From contig CM060113.1 in the NCBI GenBank assembly GCA_030522415.1, positions 10,026,565 to 10,090,564 of the forward strand: DNA of 64,000 nt. The letters are read 5' to 3'. This DNA comes from Channallabes apus. Taxonomy: Eukaryota; Chordata; Actinopteri; Siluriformes; Clariidae. The notes beneath the pieces were generated by a model. The model saw only the letters and a list, made by a program, of their open reading frames with translations, made no database searches and was not told the DNA's origin. Below, one piece after another: positions 55,505 to 64,000 of the stretch. Position 1 is the first letter of the stretch. Each line of letters opens with the position of its first letter. The position numbers and the translations under genes are program-made.

Positions 55505-56839
55505 GTGGCTCGCCTAACAAAACCTAAGATGCCCGCAGAGAGTATCCCATCACAGTTTAGAAGTGAAGACTTTATGGACTTCTTTAATGAAAAAATCAAT
55601 AATATCAGCAAGAAAATAATGGAGGTTCAACCTCTAATAGTATCTCACGATCCAATTCAGCCTATAGCTTCACATTTAGATTTTCACTGCTTTACAGGTA
55701 TAGGACAGGAAGAGCTGTATAAACTCATCACCTCGGCTAAATCAACAACGTGCCAGTTAGACCCAATCCCAACCAGATTTTTAAAAGAAGTGATGCTTAC
55801 GGTTGGAGAGCCACTTCTAAACATTATTAATTCTTCATTACATCTAGGTCACGTCCCTAAACCTTTCAAGTTAGCAGTTATTAAGCCACTTCTTAAAAAA
55901 TCTAATTTGGACGAGAATGAAATAACAAATTACAGACCGATTTCAAACCTTCCGTTCATATCAAAAATACTAGAAAAAGTAGTATCAGCTCAAATATGCA
56001 CATTCTTGCAGGATAACAACATCCTTGAAGAATTTCAGTCAGGTTTCAGGCCCCATCATAGCACAGAAACTGCACTAGTTAAGATTACAAACGACTTGTT
56101 TTTAGCTTCAGACCAAGGCTGCATCTCATTGCTAGTCCTGCTCGATCTTAGTGCTGCATTCGACACTATAGATCATAATATTCTCATAGATCGCTTACAA
56201 AATTATATAGGTATTCAGGGACAGGCATTAAAATGGTTTCGATCTTACCTGTCTGATCGCTACCATTTTGTAGATCTAAATGGAGAATCGTCTGGTGTAA
56301 TGCCAGTGAAATATGGGGTCCCACAAGGGTCAGTTTTAGGACCTCTGTTGTTCTCAATATACATGCTTCCCTTGGGTAACATCATTAGAAGACATGGGAT
56401 TAGTTTCCATTGTTATGCTGATGATACCCAATTATATATCTCAACTAAACCAGACGAAATACCTAAGTTGTCTAGATTAACTGAGTGTGTCCAGGACATA
56501 AAAGATTGGATGACCAATAACTTTCTTTTATTAAATTCAGATAAGACAGAGATATTACTTATTGGCCCAAAAACCAGCACACAACAGCTTTCACAATTCA
56601 GCCTGCGCTTAGAAGGATGTACTGTTACTACCAGCTCAGCAGTAAAAGACCTGGGCGTAATATTAGACAGTAACTTGTCTTTTGAAAATCACATTTCAAA
56701 TATCACAAAAACAGCCTTTTTCCATCTTCGAAATATTGCTAAACTTAGGAACATCTTATCCGTATCTGATGCAGAAAAACTAGTTCATGCATTCATGACC
56801 TCCAGACTGGACTATTGTAATGCATTACTAGGTGGTTGT
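55505..56839 (+). pseudogene. L2 C ORF2: reverse transcriptase, cut by MITE
   Basis: An open stretch of 445 L2 codons: [57 protein letters not shown], the catalytic [11 protein letters not shown], and [10 protein letters not shown], to [10 protein letters not shown]. The frame then enters the MITE at 56840 and stops at 56878. The RT palm is intact; the protein lacks its C-terminus because of the insertion. Confidence 0.88.
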
Positions 56840-57418
56840 CAGTGGTGTCAAAAGTATTCACATTCATTAATTGAGTAGAAGTATAGATACTAGGGTTCAA
56901 AAATACTTCTTTAGAAGTTGAAGTATCAACCCAAGCTTTTTACTCAAGTAAAAGTTTAAAAGTACTGTTTTCAAAACTACTTAAAGTATAAAAGTAAAAG
57001 TACCGTGAGGGGTGACAAAAGCATCTCGCTTTCTGATCATGCGACCAGGGGGGGGGGGGGGGCTTGGCGTTGTGCGCGTTCTGATCATGTGACGGGGGGA
57101 GGGGCGTTGTGCGCATTCTGATCATGTGACGGGGGGGGGGTTGTTGTGCGCGTTCTTATCATGTGACCTATGGGGGGCGGGCGTTGTGCGCATTCTTATC
57201 TTGCGACGGGAGGGGTTGCGCGTTCTGATCATAAAAATAGAGTAACGAGGCTATTTTTAAAAAGTAAGGAGTAGAAAGTACAGATAATTGCTTAAAAATG
57301 TAAGGAGTAGAAGTAAAAAGTCGGCTGAAAAATAATTACTCCAGTAAAGTATAGATACCCAAAATTCCTACTTAAGTAAGGTAACGAAGTATTTGTACTT
57401 CGTTACTTGACACCTCTG
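56840..57418. mobile_element. Tol2-like hAT MITE inserted in L2 C
   Basis: 579 bp with inverted ends CAGTGGTGTCAA and TTGACACCTCTG (CAGAGGTGTCAA inverted). Subterminal TACTCAAGTAAAAGT-type motifs occur, as in Tol2-related hAT repeats of fish. No transposase. It carries the minisatellite at 57031-57232. The adjacent 8-mers (56832-56839 and 57419-57426) do not match, so the usual 8-bp target duplication is absent or the flank is altered. Confidence 0.8.
57031..57232. repeat. G-rich minisatellite inside the MITE
   Basis: Units start TTCTGATCAT or TTCTTATCAT at 57031, 57079, 57116, 57153, 57193 and 57223 (spacings 48, 37, 37, 40, 30). Each has GTGAC, a G run of 4 to 14, and GTTGTGCGC. The length differences come mainly from the G runs. 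Confidence 0.85.
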
Positions 57419-57829
57419 GTCTCAATAAACAAGCTTCAGTTAATCCAAAATGCAGCTGCCAGGGTTCTCACTAGATCCAGAAAATATGATCATATAACCC
57501 CAATATTATCATCCCTGCACTGGCTACCTGTTCAGTTTAGAATAAATTACAAAATAGTATTACTTACATACAAGGCCTTAAATGGTTTAGCTCCCACATA
57601 CCTAACCAGTCTTCTGATGCGCTACAATCCACCACGCGCCTTAAAGTCACAAAGCTCCGGACTTCTGGTAGTTCCCAGAATTTCAAAATCTACAAAAGGG
57701 GGTAGGGCTTTTTCATATTTAGCTCCAAAGCTTTGGAATAGCCTTCCAGACAGTGTTCGGGGAGCAGACACGGTTTCTCAGTTCAAAAGTAGACTCAAGA
57801 CGCATCTTTTTAATCTGGCATACACATAA
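57419..57829 (+). pseudogene. L2 C ORF2: C-terminal domain after the MITE
   Basis: Continues the L2 coding right after the insertion: [57 protein letters not shown], ending FNLAYT at a natural stop (57829). Confidence 0.85.
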
Positions 57830-58442
57830 CTCATCCCATAATCTCATACTCCAGTACACCTATACCGAATGGCAACTACGCTAATTCTCCCCATCTGTTC
57901 TGTATTTCTCTACCCATCCCGAGGCATCGGGAGATTTTGCCAGCTTCAGTAGACAAAGGCCGACCCTGCGAGGTTCCTGAGGCATCCAGAGAAGGACCAG
58001 CTCCAGCTGGATTCAGCTTTATGATGGTTGGAGCTACACATGCTGCTCCTGTGCTTCCAGTGATCCAGACCTCATCTGCCCTCTGCACCTACTGACTCGT
58101 CCCTATGCTGAACTGGTCTTCATGTCAATTTAAATAATTTCTGTCATATTGAATTTTCACCTGCACAACACACAAGATGTTATATCATTTCTATCTGTTA
58201 TCGCCCAAATGAGGATGGGTTCCCTGTTGAGTCTGGTTCCTCTCAAGGTTTCTTCCTAATTCCATCTCAGGGAGTTTTTCCTTGCCACCGTCGCCGTCAC
58301 CCTTGGCTTGCTCATCAGAGAAATTTCATTCATTCGTCTCATTATTATTATCTGCACATTTTTCTCACACATCCACACTTCCAATTATTTTCTTTTCTAT
58401 TATTATTATTTTATTTTATTTTATTTTATTTATTTATTTATT

Positions 58443-58478
<36 letters not shown>

Positions 58479-58567
58479 TTGTTAAATTTCTTAAATTTTT
58501 GTGAAGCTGCTTTGAGACAATGACCATTGTTAAAAGCGCTATATAAATAAAATTGAATTGAATTGAA
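57830..58567 (+). repeat. L2 C 3' UTR and tail
   Basis: Closely matches 48948-49687 over its whole length. Includes a T/ATT-rich section at 58400-58490 and ends GCGCTATATAAATAAAATTG plus TTGAA-type repeats. Confidence 0.85.
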
Positions 58568-59147
58568 TAGCATCTTTACTGTTAGTACATAACACTTTTA
58601 GTTCTGGGCATACTTGTTTGACTTGTTTACATACAGTGGGTGCACAAGCAGTACAGTATGTGACTTCTACCGTCACGGCCTACGGCGATAGCATTTGGGT
58701 TTGTGCGTTTGCTGGCTTTTACTGCTGAGTGGCGCTATATAACTATAGACTGACGCCTCAGGCATCAGTTCCTTCTCTCCAGGCTTAATGAGGCGCAGGT
58801 CGTCCACAGCCGCACGTCGTTGCAGATAAAATAAAGTGAAACATTGTAATTCATAATCACAGTAGTAACATTACAGTACAAATTTATAATTAAAATTAAA
58901 TTCAATATTTTTAGTATCGAATTTAAGCAACGTAAACATTAACACACTGAGCCTTTAGATTTTATTATGTGTAATTTAAAAAGCTACACGTGGAGGGTCT
59001 TGTGTCATCTTATATTTTGTGTTCTTTAAATTTGTAGCCTTTATAAGACTCTACTTTTATTTAGGTGCACTCACAATGACGAAAAAACTTTATGATTTTG
59101 TTAAATAAAGAAAGTAAACGGGGTTCTGTATTGTTTTTGATGAACTT
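58568..59147. other. Interval without gene
   Basis: No coding family recognised; the composition becomes more CpG-rich near 58780-58830. Confidence 0.45.
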
Positions 59148-60875
59148 GAGCGCGTCAGAAAATGAACCTAAACTCTGTGTATACTCGCCTCACAGACGTG
59201 AAAAATATATACTTATATAAAGCGAAATATCTGCCTTTTATATAAGCTAATGAAAAAAAATATATTAGATTATGTAATTCGTATGAAAAGTGAATTATAG
59301 GCGCGATCACTGCTGCGGAGACGACGAGATGACATGATCACTTTCAGGACAGCCGAAACCAAAGCAATCACTAATTTATCAATGAATTATTAAAATGGTC
59401 AGAGTGAGTTTCCTGGCTGTTTTAACAAATATTTGAAGTAGATAACAATAGCCCACATTTATAAAAGCATTTTTATTTAGACTATAAAAAATTATCCTGC
59501 ATTTATTTTTAGGTGTGCCCGCTGCCACAGTTCTTATATGGCTCTTTATCGTAAATTCAGTAACAAACCTGTAACGTTCCATGTAAAACAAGTACATCTG
59601 TATGAATGTTGTTGTTGTTGGTCTTTCGGCTGCTCCCGGCAAGGGGTCGCCACAGCGGAATATCCAGTCCGCACTACAACTTGGCACAGGTTTTACGCCG
59701 GATGCCCTTCCTGACGCAACCCTCCCATTTTTTATCTGGGCTTGGGACCGGCACTGTATCCAGTGGCTGGGGTGTGGGCACTGGCTGGAATCGAACCTGG
59801 GCCATCCTCATGGCAGGCGAAACACCTACCACTGAGCCACCAGTGCCCTAAAAGTACATCTGTATGAATAAATTGTTTAAATTTGATCAGTGATTCATGT
59901 AAACGACTCAGTTTAGATGTAAGTAAATGCTCATTGCTGCGCTGTTTGGGGGAGGGACGCACTAATGACGATTTGGTCTGCTGTGTGGAGGCTCGCCCGT
60001 GAGAGGTTCGCGCGCGCGGTCCACTACACAGCAAAAATATGTTAGTATATCATGACTGAAATACAGCGGCGGTTTCTCACAGCGCCGCATAAACAGCGCT
60101 TATTTAACACCTATAAATATGTGTTTCTATTTCTGGGAAAGAGAAATCTAATCTCTCATATCGGCGCTAAAACTAATTATTAGATTATATAATTCGTATG
60201 AAAAGTAAATTGCAGGCACGTCCACTGATGCGGAGACGACGAAATGGAAGATATAGAAAGTTTCCGCATCATAACATGCCTTGTATTGTTTTTAATCACT
60301 CTATACACAACCCGTGATTTTTATGCTATGTTAGAGATGGGAAATACAAAATAATCTCTCATATCGGCGAGCGCGTTCATCTGACTTTAGATCAAAACTC
60401 GGCAAAGTTAAAGAGCGCACACACGCGCCGCGGGATCACGCAAACATTTTACATTCACTAAAAGGTTTATTCACAACCACATTTCAGCCATTCACACACA
60501 TGCATTGTGCTGTTGTTTGTACACACTTTCAGTTTTCCCCTTCTACTCTCCTCTTTGATCAAAAATGCTCCCGGTATGAGCCGACACAAGCAGATTTGCA
60601 GAGCGCGTCAGAAAATGAACCGATACGCCGTGTATACTCGCCTCACAGACATGAAAAATATATACTTATATAAAGCGAAATATCTGCCTTTTATATAAGC
60701 TAATGAAAAACTAATTATTAGATTATGTAATTTGTATGAAAAGTGAATTGCAGGCGCGTCCACTGATGCGGAGACGATGAAATGAAAGAGATAACATGCC
60801 TTGTATTGTTTTTAATCACTCTATACACAACCCGTGATTGTTATGCTATGTTAGAGATGGGAAATACAAATGGAA
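59148..60875 (+). repeat. Cluster of three direct-repeat units, class unknown
   Basis: Units at 59148-59345, about 60175-60355 and about 60600-60875 share ATTAGATTAT(G/A)TAATT(C/T)GTATGA and CACTG(C/A)TGCGGAGACGA. Units 2 and 3 also share ACATGCCTTGTATTGTTTTT...GGGAAATACAAA, and units 1 and 3 share GCGTCAGAAAATGAACC...TATAAAGCGAAATATCTGCC. TAATCTCTCATATCGGCG occurs at about 60151 and 60351. No open frame is conserved among the units. Confidence 0.65.
59608..59851 (-). repeat. tRNA-derived SINE, second family, with 18-bp target duplication
   Basis: On the minus strand: GGGCACTGGTGGCTCAGTGG (A box), then CAGGTTCGATTCCAGCC (B box). The body has CGCCGGATGCCCTTCCTGAC on the + strand. The 18-bp direct repeat AAGTACATCTGTATGAAT flanks it at 59590-59607 and 59852-59869. 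Inserted between units of the direct-repeat cluster. Confidence 0.88.
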
Positions 60876-61418
60876 TCTTTTTTGTTTTATTTAAAAAAAA
60901 TTTTTTTTATAAAATATTAACTTTCAATTTTATAAAAAATACCAAAGAAAATTATTGTGTATACAGTGATTACAACCAATACAATTTATGTTATGATAAG
61001 GAAAGTCTATTTCTTCTATTCCAGTAAAACAGTAATAATGTCAATTTTAGAATCTAGAATCCAGAAGATGAAATTAGCAAAAATTTAAAAAGATGCCTGA
61101 ACTGCAGGACTTCAAAATCCAGGTCTTAAAGTGGGGAGGGGTGCATTCCAGTTTTACCTGAATGTATAGGTGAGAACAGCTGAGTCACACCTGGGGAGGG
61201 TGAATAATTTGCATTCGAATGTTGCCTGCCTTTGTAAAGCACACACAGAACATTAAAAGAACAACATCCCAGGACAAATAGGAATAAGAACCCCTGATTA
61301 AACGGCATAAATATTATTAAATATTATAACAAAACTCATCCGCACGGGAAAACTTTATGCATTTATTTTTATGCATTTATGATATTAGACTATGTAGGAG
61401 GTTAAAGACGAGGATCAC
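60876..61418. other. Interval without gene
   Basis: AT-rich, with long A/T runs near 60885-60910; nothing recognised. Confidence 0.45.
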
Positions 61419-61422
61419 GATA

Positions 61423-61969
61423 TGTCACGGCGTGCGCCTGTGATGGACGTGTGCCCAAATCTATCGTTCCTCGCTCACTCTCTCTGTGTAGGCTCCCTAG
61501 ATAGGTGGCAGGTATGTAAAGGGACGGAGCCGCCTAATCGGGCCGGCTGGCGTAAATTAACGTTAGGATCTCGAGCTCTGCATTATAAAAACAAGGCGCA
61601 GAGTTTAGTTCGGGAAGTAGGTGATGTGGTGGAGCAGGACAGAGTGGCATGCTAGTGGAGCGATGTGACGTGCCCCAGGGACTTTAAACAGGACACTGGA
61701 ATTCCGCACTTTGATCCTCGCGCTCCCGCGGCGCCTTCACTCCGTGCAGGTGCACTGCCTCCGCGTGCTCTGTTCTGCCACTCTGCCCACCGCCACCTTT
61801 CGCCAGCTGTGTGCTCGCATGTCATCCCTTCCCCTTTCTTTAAATCCTCCCTCCTTTAATCCTTTCCTTCCCTATTATACCTAAATCAATTATCCCTTTT
61901 CCCATAAGACCTCGTCTCGTGTCCGTGCTTCATGGTGCCACCCGTGCAAATAGGCTCGAACCCGTTACA
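61423..61969 (+). repeat. Solo LTR
   Basis: 547 bp from TGTCACGG to CCGTTACA, flanked by GATA on both sides (61419-61422 and 61970-61973). Contains TATAAAAACAAGGCGC as promoter-like box. No internal retroelement follows, so it is probably the product of recombination between two LTRs. Related to 15774-16310 on the other strand. Confidence 0.75.
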
Positions 61970-61973
61970 GATA

Positions 61974-64000
61974 CCAAACCCCGAGCACAAACCTCATTTA
62001 AATTAAATTAACAAATATTGTAAGTAAACAACAATAGCCCAATTTAGAAATTCTTTCCGAGGCTGCGTTGGGCCGGTGTTATGCGCAGAGCGCCGGGAGA
62101 TGTACTGAGGCTCAAATCTCCGGAAACTACACTTGTACACAATAACAGTAATATTTCAAACATTTTGCAGGCTGCTGTTTGGAGAAATCAGAGAATAAAG
62201 ATTAAACCAGTTGTTGGGTCAAAATAACCCAAACAGGTGTTAATTTGTAAATTACTCACTACATCTCATATGACCCAACATGAGCAACACAACAATGTGT
62301 TTAAAGAACGTGAAATAACCCAGAATTTTGACCCAGCATAAACCACCCAACGATGTGCTTACAGAAACAACACAGCATTTTTAGTGCGTCTTTTTTTAGT
62401 TATTGTAACTTTTTATTCTGAAGGGCTATTTTACTAGTTATTTCTATATTTAAAGTTTGATGTATTTTGAATTCATTTTTTAAAATAACAATAAACAGAT
62501 ACAAACAGAGATATTGATAACTTGATATTCTGTCCAAACAACATTTAACTAATGTTTTTTTTTACTCATTATTATACAATAAATATCAATATCTCTGGTT
62601 CAGATTTTAAATTTTTGTTGTATAAAGTTCTCAGATGTGAAAATTACAATCACTGTAGTAGTTCTTCGATACAACATATTTTGACTTTTTTTATGACTTA
62701 ATTCTATTTTAAACTGCATAGAATGAAAAATGTCACTTTGCGCCACCTGGCGGTCATTTCACAAATGACTTTAAAATGCAACTGATTTATTTTGGCTGCT
62801 GCCGCTTTTCCACGGCGGTGAGCGCGACGGTAATGAGCAGTCTGGTTGTCCACCTACTGTAATACATTCCCAATGAAAGATAAAGTGAAAGAGGAATGGA
62901 TAAAGTGCAAGCGAAGACTAAACAGATTTGCCTGGTCATGAAGTGAAGTTATGAACAGTTATTGCCAGATTATGGCATTTGGCTATACAGGTCACTCAAC
63001 AGAGCCAATCAACGTGATAGTTTACAGTGTAGAGACAGAGTATCTGAAAGACACAGAAACGATGGTAATGCACCTACAAGCCAAAATCCTCAAAACAAGA
63101 AACCAAAACAGCATGGCTTCCTCCCCCTCCAAAAAAAAATGAAAAGAAAAAAAGAAAAGTAGACTATGAAAACTGAACCTTGAAAGATGAATGGACAGAA
63201 TAATGCATGTTCATTCTTCCTGCAGGAAGTTTAAAAGCAGTTTGTCCTATATGTTCTGAAATTGTGGCACTCATAAAAACTGATCATGTTGAACGCTACT
63301 ATGGTTGCATTGAGGGCATGTAAAATACCTTGACTGAGAGCCCAGTGTTATGAGCTAAAATCTCAATTGCTTTTGGATCATGCAAAACTGGACAGAATTT
63401 ATGAAACCTTTGCAGTACTTGGATATCTGCCTAAAGTTTAACCTGCACCATAAGTGGAATCTAAATGTTATGATATAAAATCTATGTTATGAACAGTTAT
63501 GTGATTTAATAACCTACTTGCTCAATGTAAATGAACACCTGCACCAACAGATATTAATGAGAAAAGTTAAACTGCATATTTCAACTTCATATTTTCACAG
63601 CTGAAATAACGGCACTGAAGTGATATAATGAATTTTAACACGCTGGAGTCATTTTAAGAAAAACATTTATCTTTATCCAATGTACTTTTTCAATTTCTCA
63701 TCCGTGATTCCTTCTCTGATTACGGAACAGGGAGTGTATTTTGCAGACAATGAAAGAAGTACAACTAGGTGTAAAAGTGAGGGAGAGAGTTCTGCTGTAC
63801 AGGAAGACAGACAGAAATATGTGGGTTTTTACTTGAAAGAATAATATCACTGATTACATTAAGTCTGATCTGCTTATTTTTATCTTTCACCTTTAATTAT
63901 TTCCTGCCAATGACAGGTTCTTCAGCCAGTTCTCTATAAACCTTCAAGAAGATTCTATTTATAGATACTGTTAATTTGTGATTATTGAGGCTAAACATCT
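61974..64000. other. Interval without recognised gene
   Basis: 62205-62360 has alternating (A)ACCCA and TGGGTCAAAATAACCC motifs resembling a short fish MITE. The open frames near 62951-63162 have no family resemblance that I can recognise. AT-rich elsewhere. Confidence 0.45.
62740..62753 (-). promoter_or_regulatory. Candidate CTCF-type site
   Basis: The minus strand reads CCGCCAGGTGGCGC, which fits the core consensus of the vertebrate CTCF motif. Sequence match only. Confidence 0.3.

Larger units (their letters stand above)
53000..58567 (+). mobile_element. L2-clade LINE C, near full length
   Basis: 5' UTR from about 53000, ORF1 53275-54198, ORF2 from about 54200 to 57829 (endonuclease, RT, C-terminus), 3' UTR 57853-58567 with the AAATTGAATTGAATTG tail. 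ORF2 is broken by at least three frame changes or stops and by a hAT MITE at 56840-57418. It is the most complete L2 in the window. The exact 5' end is uncertain. Confidence 0.88.

Noticed and set aside
62951..63162. Two overlapping frames, the second Lys-rich
   Set aside because: Low complexity at the end and no recognisable family; not supported as a gene.

Overview
The window looks like intergenic DNA from a ray-finned (teleost) fish. It has CA/GT, TA and TTA microsatellites, several tRNA-derived SINE families, Tc1-like elements, L2 LINEs with the fish-type 3' tail, DIRS retrotransposons with a tyrosine recombinase, a chromodomain Ty3/gypsy element and a defective endogenous retrovirus. 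I found no exon of a host protein-coding gene. Nearly every long reading frame belongs to a mobile element, and almost all are broken. The only undamaged mobile-element ORF of real length is the L2 ORF1 at 53275-54198.

Layout, left half. 428-4499: minus-strand Ty3/gypsy chromovirus with one LTR, no gag, and a SINE inside its reverse transcriptase. 6301-7526: Tc1-like element with TA target duplication. 7817 onward and up to 14841: two piggyBac-like ends. 9440-13121: two DIRS pieces facing each other, with an L2 fragment nested in the second. 15321-19386: three copies of one tRNA-type SINE and an LTR-like repeat. 20042-24849: endogenous retrovirus on the minus strand, with two LTRs, a CTAC target duplication and a tRNA-His-type primer site, but a large pol deletion. 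26601-26752: a pair of tRNA-like genes (iMet-like and Arg-like). 28598-32946: a second DIRS element with textbook inverted repeats and internal complementary region; its recombinase segment is in four tandem copies.

Layout, right half. 35466-39412: 5'-truncated L2 with a 682-codon open RT frame. 42901-44530: nearly complete Tc1-like element. 44560-46100: L1/Tx1-like fragment. 46128-46467: orphan end of the same Tc1 family. 46525-48882: third DIRS, carrying a 185-bp insert that also occurs at 42499-42685. 48948-49687: L2 3' end. 52318-52958: decayed Tc1. 53000-58567: near full-length L2 with an esterase-type ORF1, interrupted by a Tol2-like hAT MITE that holds a G-rich minisatellite. 59148-60870: a direct-repeat cluster with a SINE in it. 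61423-61969: solo LTR.

Nothing suggests these elements work together. The window is a layered deposit, and insertions inside other insertions give relative ages. The least expected signals are the fourfold recombinase array in DIRS II, the 185-187-bp sequence shared between flanking DNA and DIRS III, the back-to-back DIRS arms, the tRNA pair, and the minisatellite within the MITE. No family name was checked against a database; assignments rest on motifs and termini read by eye.
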